A stretch of DNA of 64,000 nucleotides. It comes from Pseudoalteromonas sp. 0303 (lineage in GTDB: Bacteria; Pseudomonadota; Gammaproteobacteria; Enterobacterales; Alteromonadaceae). The notes beneath the pieces are model-generated. The model was not told the DNA's origin, did not search any database, and saw only the letters and a list, made by a program, of their open reading frames with translations. Where the stretch lies: NCBI RefSeq assembly GCF_013349995.1, contig NZ_JABVXF010000001.1:186001-250000 (forward strand), written 5' to 3'. Shown piece after piece: positions 35,997 through 45,522 of the stretch (the first letter of the stretch is position 1; each line of letters begins with the position of its first letter). Made by a program: the position numbers and the translations under genes.

Positions 35997-36413
35997 ATGC
36001 CTGAACTTACTTTTTCAGCTTATGCGGCTGTGTATGTTTTTCTAATTATGCTTACTATTCAGTGGATAGTTGCAGCTGTCACAAAAGCCAAACAACCCAA
36101 TGCGGTGCCTGGTAAATTCGATAATTCATTAAGTCATGACAGCTTTGTGTTTCGTTCACATCGCACATTTATGAATACCTTAGAAAATAGCCCGTTATTT
36201 TTAAGTACCGTATTTCTGGGGTTCTTTTTAAACTTGAACAGCAGCGCATTTGCACTGTGTATTTGGATGTATGTGATAGCCAGAATCATTCATATGCTGC
36301 TGTATTATGGTGTGGCTACTGAGAAGAATCCAAGCCCACGCAGCTATTTCTTTTTAATCGCTGCTTTGGCAAATATTGTGATGCTAGTTCTGATTGGTTT
36401 ACGTTTGATTTAA
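35997..36413 (+). CDS. MAPEG family membrane protein
   Basis: 138 residues, four membrane helices. The conserved MAPEG features are in the middle: FRSHRTFMNTLENSPLFL (the N-E-P-like loop) and ARIIHMLLYYG. MAPEG proteins act on glutathione or eicosanoid-like lipids; bacterial roles are poorly known. The frame is open from 35940, but the ATG at 35997 is chosen because AAAGGAA lies at good spacing upstream. It is not clearly in an operon. Confidence 0.85.
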   Translation: MPELTFSAYAAVYVFLIMLTIQWIVAAVTKAKQPNAVPGKFDNSLSHDSFVFRSHRTFMNTLENSPLFLSTVFLGFFLNLNSSAFALCIWMYVIARIIHMLLYYGVATEKNPSPRSYFFLIAALANIVMLVLIGLRLI

Positions 36414-36431
36414 ACAGCATTGCTAACATAT

Positions 36432-36471
36432 AAAAAAGGCATTGAAAGAATACTCATTCAATGCCTTTTTT
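36432..36471. terminator. Bidirectional terminator between MAPEG and ABC exporter genes
   Basis: AAAAAGGCATTGAA and TTCAATGCCTTTTT form a 14-bp stem with A and T runs on both sides, serving both convergent genes. Confidence 0.85.
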
Positions 36472-36487
36472 AATAGTGAAAAACTAG

Positions 36488-38335
36488 CTACTCAACGCCG
36501 ATAAAGCCACCGGTTTGATGTGACCATAAGGCTGCATAGATGCCACCTTGGGCAATTAATTGCTCATGAGAGCCTTGTTCAACCACACCACCTTCATCAA
36601 GTACAATGAGCCTATCCATTTGTGCAATTGTGGATAGGCGGTGTGCAATGGCAATTACTGTTTTGCCAGTCATTAAATCGTCTAGGCTGGTTTGAATCGC
36701 AGCTTCTACTTCAGAATCAAGGGCACTGGTTGCTTCATCCAATATAAGAATTGGCGCATCTTTTAGAAGCACTCGTGCAATAGCAATACGTTGACGTTGA
36801 CCACCAGAAAGCTTCACACCGCGTTCACCAACTTGTGCGGCAAAGCCTTTATTGCCTTTGCTGTCTTCTAGGTCTTCGATGAACTCAATTGCTTCTGCTT
36901 GCTTTGCGGCCGCAAGCATTTCATCTTCAGTTGCATCGGGTCTACCATAAAGAATGTTATCTTTTACTGAGCGGTGTAACAGTGAGGTATCTTGCGTCAC
37001 CATCGCAATGTGCTTACGTAAGCTTTCTTGGCTTACCTCAGCGATGTTTTGACCATCAATACGAATTGTGCCCGAGTCAACATCATAAAAACGCAGTAAT
37101 AAATTCACTAAGGTAGATTTACCCGCGCCAGAGCGACCCACTAAACCTATTTTTTCACCCGGTTTGATGTCTAGATTTAAGCCATTGATAACAGGGCCGC
37201 GATGGGTTTCGTTGGCAGCTTTACCATAGTTAAATTGCACATTATCAAAGCTTATCGATCCATTATTAACTGCAAGGGTACTCGCATTTTCTTTATCATC
37301 CACTTCAATCGGTGTTGATAGCGTTTTCATACCATCAGCAACAGTACCAATGTTTTCAAATAGACTACTGATCTCCCACATGATCCACTGTGCCATACCG
37401 TTTAATCTCAATGATAAACTCACCGCAATGGCGATAGCACCAACACTGATGGCGCTAATTGACCATAAATACAAAGAGAGGGCTGCAATACTGAATACCA
37501 ATAAATAATTTAGCGTGTTGATAGAGAAGTTTAGGCTAGTAACTAAGCGCATTTGCTTATATACCGGTTGTAAAAACACATCCATGCTATCTTTTGCATA
37601 TTGTTCTTCTCGCTGTGTGTAGGAGAACAATTTGATAGTAGAAATGTTAGTGTAGCTATCAACCACACGGCCAGTCATTTCTGAGCGTGCATCAGCCTGC
37701 GAGCTGGCTACTTTTTTTAGCTTAGGTACAAAATACATTTGAATAGCGGCATAAAGAACTAACCAAACCAATAATGGCAACATTAAACGCCAGTCAGATT
37801 CTGCGACCAAAAACACCATGGCGCCAAAGTAGACAACGATATACATTAATACATCGAGCAATTTCATCACTGATTCACGAACAGCTAATGAGGTTTGCAT
37901 GACTTTTGTCGCAATACGGCCGGCAAATTCGTTTTGATAAAAACTAACACTCTGACGAAGCAAATAACGGTGTGCTAACCAACGGATAGACATAGGATAG
38001 TTGCCAAGCAGCGCTTGATGTAACACCGCTGAGTGAAAGAACACGACAATAGGTAACACCACCAGCAACATAACCGCCATTTTTGTAAGCTCAGCCTGCT
38101 GTTCAACAAACAAGGTATCTGGGGTGTATTGACCAAGCCAATCGACCAGTTGCCCCATGTAACTAAATAGCGATACTTCTAAAATTGCGAGTGCAGCGGC
38201 GCTTAACGACATCAGCAGCAATGAAAGCTCCATGCCACGAGTATAATGACGGCAAAAAGCAAATAAGCTATTAGGTGGCTGAGAGGGTTGCTCTTTAGGA
38301 AACGGATTAGTCATCCGCTCAAATAAACGATACAT
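36488..38335 (-). CDS. ABC exporter (fused membrane and ATPase domains)
   Basis: 615 residues. Six membrane helices lie within residues about 35-330. The ATPase domain has Walker A GRSGAGKST (400-408), the Q-loop VTQDTSLLHRSVKDN, the signature LSGGQRQR (509-516), Walker B ILILDEATSALD and the H-loop IAHRLST. The layout is a half-transporter of the MsbA/MDR type that works as a homodimer. An extended N-terminal cytoplasmic leader of about 35 residues is present. The cargo cannot be told; it stands alone. Confidence 0.9.
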   Translation of the reverse strand: MYRLFERMTNPFPKEQPSQPPNSLFAFCRHYTRGMELSLLLMSLSAAALAILEVSLFSYMGQLVDWLGQYTPDTLFVEQQAELTKMAVMLLVVLPIVVFFHSAVLHQALLGNYPMSIRWLAHRYLLRQSVSFYQNEFAGRIATKVMQTSLAVRESVMKLLDVLMYIVVYFGAMVFLVAESDWRLMLPLLVWLVLYAAIQMYFVPKLKKVASSQADARSEMTGRVVDSYTNISTIKLFSYTQREEQYAKDSMDVFLQPVYKQMRLVTSLNFSINTLNYLLVFSIAALSLYLWSISAISVGAIAIAVSLSLRLNGMAQWIMWEISSLFENIGTVADGMKTLSTPIEVDDKENASTLAVNNGSISFDNVQFNYGKAANETHRGPVINGLNLDIKPGEKIGLVGRSGAGKSTLVNLLLRFYDVDSGTIRIDGQNIAEVSQESLRKHIAMVTQDTSLLHRSVKDNILYGRPDATEDEMLAAAKQAEAIEFIEDLEDSKGNKGFAAQVGERGVKLSGGQRQRIAIARVLLKDAPILILDEATSALDSEVEAAIQTSLDDLMTGKTVIAIAHRLSTIAQMDRLIVLDEGGVVEQGSHEQLIAQGGIYAALWSHQTGGFIGVE

Positions 38336-38492
38336 AGACGACGCTTTTTAAAAAATCAAAGTGGCCTTACTATATCATTTGAGTGGTTTTTTAGCAGTTC
38401 ATTTAATTTAAAAACTAAGATTAAAATCTATCAACTATTCAGTTATTTACATCTAGTGTGAGAAATGAAAATATAATAAGAAAAAGGAATTA

Positions 38493-39326
38493 ATGATGAA
38501 AAAGTTGCTTTGTACGCTGTCCCTCGCTTTTAGCTTACCGCTTTGTGCCTACCAAACCGACACCCACATATTTAAGGGCAAAAAAACCGCCATCGAGAAA
38601 CCTGTAACGGTGACATTGCCTGATGGCTATCAGGAGTCAAAAAAGTACAATGTTATCTATGTATTACATGGCTACAGTGGAAATCACAGCGATTGGACTA
38701 AGCTGACAAACATTGAAAAACTGGCAGACCAATATGATGTCATCATTGTTAACCCTGATGGCAACTTCGGTTCGTGGTATCTCGATTCAGATATCGACAA
38801 AAGCTCGCAATACGAAACCTACATCGCAGACGATTTACTAAATTATATCGATTCTAAATATTCGACCAACCGGTCTAAAAGTGGCCGTGCAATCACAGGC
38901 TTATCAATGGGGGGCTTTGGTGCTTTGCATATTGCAATAAATCACCCAACCCAGTTTGCAGCAGTATCAGGGATGTCTGCAGGGGTCGATGTTAGACCCT
39001 TTAGTGCAGAGTTTGACCTTGCAAAAGTACTAGGCAGTTACGCTGAAAACAAAGAAAAATGGGATAGCATTGCCATTATTAACAACCTCCATAAAATTGC
39101 TGCTGGCAATACGGCATGGAAAAAGGGCGCTGATACCTTACCTATTATGCTTGATATAGGCGTTGATGACTTTTTTATTGAGCAAAACCGAGCGCTACAC
39201 CAGGCGATGTTAAAAATGCGCATCCGCCATGACTATGTTGAGCGTCCGGGCATTCATGACTGGCACTATTGGAATAAAGTGATTGCCTATCAATTTTTAT
39301 TTTTAACCTCTCAAATGGCGCCATAA
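38493..39326 (+). CDS. Exported esterase (esterase D/PF00756 family)
   Basis: 277 residues, alpha/beta hydrolase. A signal peptide ends near LCAY (residues 1-20). The oxyanion region is YVLHGYSGNHSDW, and the nucleophile Ser is in GLSMGGFGALH. A likely catalytic Asp is in LDIGVDDFF and the His in PGIHDWHYW. Similar proteins are tributyrin or S-formylglutathione-type esterases, but the signal peptide points to an extracytoplasmic substrate. The next gene starts three bases later. Confidence 0.85.
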   Translation: MMKKLLCTLSLAFSLPLCAYQTDTHIFKGKKTAIEKPVTVTLPDGYQESKKYNVIYVLHGYSGNHSDWTKLTNIEKLADQYDVIIVNPDGNFGSWYLDSDIDKSSQYETYIADDLLNYIDSKYSTNRSKSGRAITGLSMGGFGALHIAINHPTQFAAVSGMSAGVDVRPFSAEFDLAKVLGSYAENKEKWDSIAIINNLHKIAAGNTAWKKGADTLPIMLDIGVDDFFIEQNRALHQAMLKMRIRHDYVERPGIHDWHYWNKVIAYQFLFLTSQMAP

Positions 39327-39329
39327 AAT

Positions 39330-39725
39330 ATGTTTCAACGTATTCTTGTGTTAATTGCTATCGGCTTTTTTGGTTTTATTGGTTGGGTTATCTATCTTGC
39401 CAATACTGGGCAAAAGTCGGTGTTTTTCGAACTCGTTGCGGCCATTCCTTACGGTGATAAGTTGGGGCATTTTTGCTTATTTGGACTACTTACGCTATTC
39501 ATCAACCTTGCCTTTAAGTTTAAAACAATGACCGTTGCCGGGCGGCCTATTTATTTAGCTGTGCTGATTGTAAGTACATTTGTGATTTTAGAAGAGCTAA
39601 GCCAGTATTTTGTCGAATCTCGAACGCTAGACTTTGTCGATTTAATTGCTGACTTTGCGGGTATTGCGGTATTTAGCGCTATTTCAGCTTGGCTTTGCAA
39701 AAAGTTATATCCAACTAAGGTCTAA
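39330..39725 (+). CDS. VanZ-like membrane protein
   Basis: 131 residues, four predicted membrane helices. The VanZ family core is visible as GDKLGHFCLFGLLT, LEELSQYF and SRTLDFVDLIADFAGI. Proteins of this family are small integral membrane proteins of unclear function. The gene is tightly coupled to the esterase upstream. Confidence 0.82.
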   Translation: MFQRILVLIAIGFFGFIGWVIYLANTGQKSVFFELVAAIPYGDKLGHFCLFGLLTLFINLAFKFKTMTVAGRPIYLAVLIVSTFVILEELSQYFVESRTLDFVDLIADFAGIAVFSAISAWLCKKLYPTKV

Positions 39726-39786
39726 ACTTTCAGTGACTTGTTAGGTTTCGTCTATACTCAGTGTAGACCTAGCTTAAAAGTTGCGT

Positions 39787-40695
39787 ATGAACATAGATAC
39801 CTCGGATTATTTGTCAGACATTATTGAGCTTCTACTCGATGCAGTATGCGTAGTTGATGCCAAAGGCACGTTACTTTTTACTAATCCAGCCTTTGAAACA
39901 ATTTTCGGATACGCGCCAGAAGAAGCCATCAATAGAAACATGCTCGACTTTGTCTATCCAGAAGACAGAGCCAAAACCATCAATGCCATTAATCAAATTG
40001 TGGTCAATGATCAGCACCCACGATTTGAAAACCGCTGGGTTAGAAAAGATGGCAGAGTAGTGCATGTTTTGTGGTCTGTTTATTGGTCAAAAGAAAAGCA
40101 AGTTAGAGTAGCTATTGCTTATGACATTACAGAGCAAAAAAAGCTCGAACAAAAACTGATTTATATGGCAGGGCATGACCCTTTGACCGATCTTCCCAAC
40201 CGCAGTTTCTTAACCACCCAGCTTGAAGAATCATTGTCGATTGCGAACACCATTTCAACCGTGATTGCAGTACTGTTTATCGATATTGATGGCTTTAAGC
40301 AAGTAAATGATATTCATGGTCATGGCGCTGGCGACAAACTATTAAAAACCATTGCCATGCGTATTCGTCATGTTCTCAAAAAAGAAGACAGTGTAGGGCG
40401 CTTAGGTGGCGATGAGTTTGTAGTTATCCTCAATAGCATTAAACACAAAAAAGACGTCATCGAAATGGTTGATGAATTGATAGCTGAGATTTGCCAACCC
40501 TTAATTTATAACGATGCAGAGCTTATTTACTCGCCAAGTATTGGTGCTGTATTGTTCCCCGAGCATTATGGTGACGCAGAATATCTCATTCAGTGTGCCG
40601 ATAAAGCCATGTACAAAGCAAAGTATGAAGGGGGTAATCGCATGGTGTTTTATAATGAAGGAATAAAGTTACCCGGCGCTAAAAGCACAGGGTAA
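39787..40695 (+). CDS. PAS-GGDEF diguanylate cyclase
   Basis: 302 residues. An N-terminal PAS domain (residues about 10-120, with NPAFETIFGYAPEEA and a PAC segment ending DITEQKKLEQ) is joined by a short coiled linker to a GGDEF domain. The domain has HDPLTDLPNR and the active GRLGGDEFVVIL signature, so cyclic-di-GMP synthesis is expected. The usual RxxD inhibitory site upstream of the signature reads KKED, so product inhibition may be weakened. No membrane helices. The ATG at 39787 is preferred over an in-frame TTG at 39781. Confidence 0.9.
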   Translation: MNIDTSDYLSDIIELLLDAVCVVDAKGTLLFTNPAFETIFGYAPEEAINRNMLDFVYPEDRAKTINAINQIVVNDQHPRFENRWVRKDGRVVHVLWSVYWSKEKQVRVAIAYDITEQKKLEQKLIYMAGHDPLTDLPNRSFLTTQLEESLSIANTISTVIAVLFIDIDGFKQVNDIHGHGAGDKLLKTIAMRIRHVLKKEDSVGRLGGDEFVVILNSIKHKKDVIEMVDELIAEICQPLIYNDAELIYSPSIGAVLFPEHYGDAEYLIQCADKAMYKAKYEGGNRMVFYNEGIKLPGAKSTG

Positions 40696-40718
40696 CTTTG
40701 GAGTGAACGCAGTGTTAT

Positions 40719-41819
40719 TTACAATAAGTACTTGGCACGCAGGATTTGAATGTCTTCATCGCTTACGTCTAATTCAGCTTGAATGTAATTAAGTACACTT
40801 CCGTGTTGCTGCTCCATGCTCTCAATTGCAGATTCAAGTAAAGGCTGAGTGACCCCTTTAAGTGGCATCGCTACTTCTTTTGGTAGGCTGGCAAAAAACT
40901 GCATCATTGCTGCATATTTTGGGTCCATTTTGCCAGTGTCTTTAGCAAGCATATTTTCAAAATCGAGGTAGTCGTTTGATGCAAGATAGTCATTCATAAT
41001 TGTCTGTTGATCAACGCCTAGCACAGTTAAAATCAATGCAGCACTGATACCTGTACGGTCTTTTCCTGCCGTACAATGGAACAATAAACCGCCGTCTTTA
41101 TTTACTAAGCGGTCGAACATCTGTGTGTAGTTTTGCTTTTGGTCTTCTACAATTCGCGGGTACATTTGTACCATCACATTTTCGAGCTTTTCACGGCTTA
41201 GGTTAGGGTCACGAAGAACTTTGCCGATTTGTCCCATATCAAAGTCCATTTCGTAATCACGGTCGATGATTTCAACCTTATCAGCAGCCCACACTGTGAC
41301 TTCTGAATCTCGCTCTGAATTAGCACGAAAATCAACAAGGGTATCGATATTTAAGTTATTGATAAGCGCATAGTCGTCGTTTGTTAGATTCGCTAAAACC
41401 CCAGAACGGTAAATTTTGCCCCATTTTACAGTGCGGCCATCTTGGGTCTTGTAGCCGCCTAAGTCGCGGAAGTTACGGCCACCTTCAAGTGGAATTAGTC
41501 GCGTTGTGGTCATAGTTACTTCACCATTTTCTGGTTTTACAAAAAAGTAGTAACGCTGATGCTCATCACTTGGTGACCAATTAAATACATTGGTAGAAAT
41601 ATCATCAGCAATGAGTATTGCATTCGTTAAATCGGGTGTTGTTGATACCAGAACATCAACAGCTGCAGGGACATCTTGCTGCCAGCTAATTTGGTAGTTT
41701 TCATTATTAAAATTAGTTTGCGCAGATTCAATAGCGACTTTAGGCGCAGTTGCTGTGCAAGCTGCAAGTGTTGATGAGACTAAAGCAGCAATGGCAATCT
41801 TTTTAAATATTGTTTTCAT
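40719..41819 (-). CDS. Tyrosine-phosphatase-like lipoprotein
   Basis: 366 residues. The lipobox LAAC has the lipidated Cys at 21. An N-terminal beta domain of about 90 residues is followed by a protein-tyrosine/serine phosphatase domain of the Y_phosphatase3 type. RNFRDLGGYKT is the family's entry motif, and the active site is HCTAGKDRTGIS (CX5R). Substrates may be phosphorylated metabolites rather than proteins, as it is exported. It lies 65 bases downstream of the TonB receptor and probably shares its transcript. Confidence 0.88.
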   Translation of the reverse strand: MKTIFKKIAIAALVSSTLAACTATAPKVAIESAQTNFNNENYQISWQQDVPAAVDVLVSTTPDLTNAILIADDISTNVFNWSPSDEHQRYYFFVKPENGEVTMTTTRLIPLEGGRNFRDLGGYKTQDGRTVKWGKIYRSGVLANLTNDDYALINNLNIDTLVDFRANSERDSEVTVWAADKVEIIDRDYEMDFDMGQIGKVLRDPNLSREKLENVMVQMYPRIVEDQKQNYTQMFDRLVNKDGGLLFHCTAGKDRTGISAALILTVLGVDQQTIMNDYLASNDYLDFENMLAKDTGKMDPKYAAMMQFFASLPKEVAMPLKGVTQPLLESAIESMEQQHGSVLNYIQAELDVSDEDIQILRAKYLL

Positions 41820-41884
41820 GGTTATTCCTTAATTATTACTCGGCTCAGAGCGATTAAACTCTGAGCGGTAAATTCAAAAGTAAG

Positions 41885-44374
41885 TTAGAAGTTGATGCGA
41901 ACACCCGCCATATAGCGGCGGCCGTAGCGTTCAATTTGGTTAGGAGTGGCTTCTGTGCCGATGTAACGCACGTCAATTTCATCGGTAAGGTTGTTGATGT
42001 TGGCGTAAAAACTCACATCTGAGCCATACACTGGCTCTGCTAATGTGTAACTAAGTGAAAGGTCTAAACGGGTTTGTGCAGCCCAATATTCACCCATGCT
42101 GTCGTTTTCTGTGGTTGATAACCAATCATCACGATACTGATAATTTAATCGCGCAGAGAATAGGTCGTTTTCGTAGTAAACCGAGCTGTTGAAAATCATG
42201 TCTGATGTGCCTGGTAAACTAAAGCTGCTACCTGAAAGCGTGGTAAATTCACTGTCTAAGAGGGTTAGGTTGGCAGAGAAACCAAAACCATCCCAACTTT
42301 CAGAGATAAAATCGCTGGCTTGGCCAATAAAGTTAAGCTCGATACCTTGGAAGTGACCTTCGTCACCATTGATAAACCCTGTGTATTTCCATTGCTCACC
42401 GGCAAATTCACTGATGTAGTTACCTGCATCTACATAGGTCGTATCCGCATAAATCACATCATCAATGTGTCGGTAGAAAGCGCCTACTGCAACAAGACTT
42501 GCATCGCCTGCATACCACTCTAATGACATATCAGCACCATATGAAGACTCTGCCTCTAAGAACGGATTACCCCCCGAGATGGTTTGCTCTGTGGTATCAA
42601 TCGATGCTGATGCGCGCCATTCATTGTAAGTAGGGCGGCTCATACCCGTTGAAAGTGCGGCTCTGAATTTAACTTGATCAGATAAATCAACATTTAAATT
42701 CACACTCGGTAATATTTCGGTGAAGGTATCAGAATGTTCTCCTTCTGGACCACTGCTGGTGTAGTCAGTACTTTCAATACGTACCCCACTGACTAAAGAA
42801 CCCCATTTGAATTGATTGGTCACCATGGCATAGGCTGTGGTGATGTTTTCATCAATATTTATTTTGCTGGCGTTATCTGGGGTGACTGTAAGTCCACCTG
42901 ATGCGCTTTCTAAATCTGCTCTAAGCTGTTTATTGTCGAAGTAAGTGCCGTTAATGCTGTTTGTGAAATCTGTATGCCACGCTTGATCAGTTACATAGTC
43001 ACTTGGATTGATCCCATATAGTGATCCCATGCCACCATTTGTGCCATAGCCCTGTGCTTCACGCTGGTCATGGCCTAGCCCCATTTTAAAGGTGTTGTTA
43101 AGCCCTGCGAAAGTAAAGTCAGTTTCTGCGTCTAGTTTAAATTGCAGGCTATCAATCGATAACGCACTGCCGTAAACCAGCAGCATTTCGTAGCCATAGT
43201 CTATATCGTTAAGTGAAGTGCCTGGTGCAAGGGTGACAATTGGGTCGTTAATATCTGATGCATCATAGCTTGCAACCGCCGCGCCATATAAACTGTATGG
43301 CATGGGTAAAAACACGTCGTTTTCGGTTTTAGTGAAGTTTGTTCGCGCTTCTAAAAACCAATCACCTAATTGGAGATCAGCGCCGAGTGTGTTGGTCCAT
43401 GTTGAGTTCTCATACAAACCATACTCTAAAGAGCGGCTTACCATGGCAAGGCCTGTGCCTGTTTTACCTGCAGCTAGGTTGCTGCCCGCAGCTTCTGCAC
43501 CGCCAGCAAAATCAAACACATACTGGTTGCGCTCTTCATGATCTTGGAATTTACTGTATAGCGTGCTGAAGAAAAAACGGTTCATTGAATCGTTCGGACG
43601 ATATTCAAATCGGCCACCATAGGCTTCGTCTTCACGTTTTACTTTATAGCTACGCATATCAAGTTCGTTAACTAGAAGCTTTGAATCCACTTGTTCTAAG
43701 TCGAATTCGCGGTTATCCGTGATTTGTTCACGGCTGTTTTGTGATGCGAATAAACTAATACCTACATTTTCACCAGACCATGATGTTCGCACTGAAAACT
43801 TACTAATATCGCCATCCCCTAATGCTTGATTACCTAAACCTACATCAGTGGCTAGTGAGAAACCTTCAACATCAAACGGGTTAAAAGTTTCGATATTAAT
43901 AAAACCAGCAATCGATTCGCCTGGCATATCAGGCATAATTGCTTTATTGGCAGATAAACGACTAGTAATAACAGACGGGAAGCTGTCAAAACGCGGAATA
44001 CGGCCATTTTCAGCGCCAGGAATGGTCATGCCATCTATGGCAATTGTGGTGTAACGAAATGGTGCACCGCGAAAGTTTATATAGCGTGCTTGGCCTTGAT
44101 CGCGTTCAATAGCAAGGCCTGGAACGCGACCTAAAGAGTCTGCTAAGTTTTGGTCAGGAAAGCGGCCAATGGTATCAGCAGCAACAATATCAACAAAGTT
44201 AGAGGCAGATTGCTTTGCCATAATAGCTGCTTTTTGGCTGTCTTTGATAGGGGATGCAACAGCAACGACTTCTTCTATTTCGTTATAGTCGTTTGTTTGT
44301 GCTGCATAGCTATACGACGATGAACAGGCAAGTACTACGCAAGCCGCTAATCGATTTCGAGCAAATGGTGTCAC
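41885..44374 (-). CDS. TonB-dependent outer-membrane receptor
   Basis: 829 residues. The signal peptide ends near SYAA (residue 25). The plug domain has VAADTIGRFPDQNLADSLGRVPG and RGAPFRYTTIAIDGM, typical of the large TonB receptor group with RFPDxN plugs common in Alteromonadales and Xanthomonadales, often for carbohydrates. A 22-strand barrel follows and ends with aromatic RYMAGVRINF. The start is GTG at 44374 with GGAG eight bases upstream. It is in an operon with the phosphatase lipoprotein, suggesting uptake of a phosphorylated compound (inference). Confidence 0.92.
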   Translation of the reverse strand: MTPFARNRLAACVVLACSSSYSYAAQTNDYNEIEEVVAVASPIKDSQKAAIMAKQSASNFVDIVAADTIGRFPDQNLADSLGRVPGLAIERDQGQARYINFRGAPFRYTTIAIDGMTIPGAENGRIPRFDSFPSVITSRLSANKAIMPDMPGESIAGFINIETFNPFDVEGFSLATDVGLGNQALGDGDISKFSVRTSWSGENVGISLFASQNSREQITDNREFDLEQVDSKLLVNELDMRSYKVKREDEAYGGRFEYRPNDSMNRFFFSTLYSKFQDHEERNQYVFDFAGGAEAAGSNLAAGKTGTGLAMVSRSLEYGLYENSTWTNTLGADLQLGDWFLEARTNFTKTENDVFLPMPYSLYGAAVASYDASDINDPIVTLAPGTSLNDIDYGYEMLLVYGSALSIDSLQFKLDAETDFTFAGLNNTFKMGLGHDQREAQGYGTNGGMGSLYGINPSDYVTDQAWHTDFTNSINGTYFDNKQLRADLESASGGLTVTPDNASKINIDENITTAYAMVTNQFKWGSLVSGVRIESTDYTSSGPEGEHSDTFTEILPSVNLNVDLSDQVKFRAALSTGMSRPTYNEWRASASIDTTEQTISGGNPFLEAESSYGADMSLEWYAGDASLVAVGAFYRHIDDVIYADTTYVDAGNYISEFAGEQWKYTGFINGDEGHFQGIELNFIGQASDFISESWDGFGFSANLTLLDSEFTTLSGSSFSLPGTSDMIFNSSVYYENDLFSARLNYQYRDDWLSTTENDSMGEYWAAQTRLDLSLSYTLAEPVYGSDVSFYANINNLTDEIDVRYIGTEATPNQIERYGRRYMAGVRINF

Positions 44375-44682
44375 TTGAATACTCCGGGTTATTTTGGATG
44401 TTTTAAAAAGTTGGGCAAAGAATGGAATAGAAATATTGCAGTTTGGTTAAACCGGCATCGATATAAAATACAGGGATATCTTTTAAATTTTTGTGATTAT
44501 TAAACAATGGGTTGGTAATTTTTAGAGATGTCTTTTTGATTAATTTACTTAACCAAATAAGGGGACATGAAAAGTTAAATTTGATGTTTTTATGACAAAT
44601 AAACTAACCCAAACGCTTTTCATAAGTTTGTAATATAAATGCTATAAATTAGTCACTTAAAAGACACTTTTAACAATAAAAA
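44375..44682. other. Divergent intergenic region, 308 bases
   Basis: This separates the TonB receptor operon from the 44683-46616 module and must hold promoters for both. It is very AT-rich. I see no perfect palindrome or clear sigma-70 promoter, so any operator remains undefined. Confidence 0.4.
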
Positions 44683-45522
44683 ATGCCACGTAATTTTGTT
44701 TTCACTATTTTAAGATTGCTTATTGCCACACTGGTTTTACTGCCTACAATGGCGTTTTTAAGCCAGCAAACAATTGAGCCTGTGGTTTTAAAAGAGCAAT
44801 ACAGTTACAGCTGCAAAGTAAAAAATACGAGTGGTAAAAAGCATTTTCATATTTATATGCCGACCAATTGGCAGGTTGAAGAGTTTGCGCAGACCTTATG
44901 CGATACGTTGCTCGCTAAGCAGAGTTTTGAAACTGTTACTGTGTCTTGGCAACCCAGAGAAATGCTCAGCACAGAACAATTACTCAGTGACAATTATGCG
45001 CTTTTTCTAAATCGTGATTATGCCTTAAGTGGTCTACTGCCAAATTGGGATGATTTTTATACAGCAATATTAAGCTTGCCAAGTTATCAGATTTCGTGGT
45101 TTTCACATCAAGACAATATGCAGCTTTCAGCAAATTCATTAAAAAATAAACGAATAGGTTTACTCGAAGACAAGCGCAGTGAGTCTGGTTATTTAGCCCC
45201 TATGAGTGAATTAAAACAGTTTGGTCATGGGCTTGATAATGCACAATTGGTTTTTTACCCGAATAGAGAAAGTTTGGTTAATGATTTCTTGGCAGAAAAA
45301 CTCGATATTATTCCGAGTGTCGGTCACCATGGGCAATTAAAGCGTTGGCCAGCTTCAAAAACACAGCCTTTACAGCATGTTTCATCAACCTTATCTTGGT
45401 ACCTTAATAATCAATATGCTGATTTAGCGCCGCCCCTTGTAACCTATTTACAGCAATATCAGTCAAGGCTGTTAAAGGTTCATACCACGCATCCTTATAG
45501 TCTCGATAAGGGGCTAAGATGA
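44683..45522 (+). CDS. PhnD-like periplasmic binding-protein homologue, membrane-anchored or exported
   Basis: 279 residues. A hydrophobic N-terminal segment (residues about 8-26) serves as signal or anchor. The region SLKNKRIGLLEDKRSESGYLAPMSELKQFG resembles the LKGKxIGxxDxxSxSGYL segment of phosphonate/phosphite PhnD-type binding proteins. FLAEKLDIIPSVG follows where such proteins have their second-lobe motif. No Shine-Dalgarno is visible before the ATG. The stop overlaps the ATG of the next gene (ATGA). No ABC genes adjoin. It may be a sensor rather than a transporter part. Confidence 0.6.
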   Translation: MPRNFVFTILRLLIATLVLLPTMAFLSQQTIEPVVLKEQYSYSCKVKNTSGKKHFHIYMPTNWQVEEFAQTLCDTLLAKQSFETVTVSWQPREMLSTEQLLSDNYALFLNRDYALSGLLPNWDDFYTAILSLPSYQISWFSHQDNMQLSANSLKNKRIGLLEDKRSESGYLAPMSELKQFGHGLDNAQLVFYPNRESLVNDFLAEKLDIIPSVGHHGQLKRWPASKTQPLQHVSSTLSWYLNNQYADLAPPLVTYLQQYQSRLLKVHTTHPYSLDKGLR

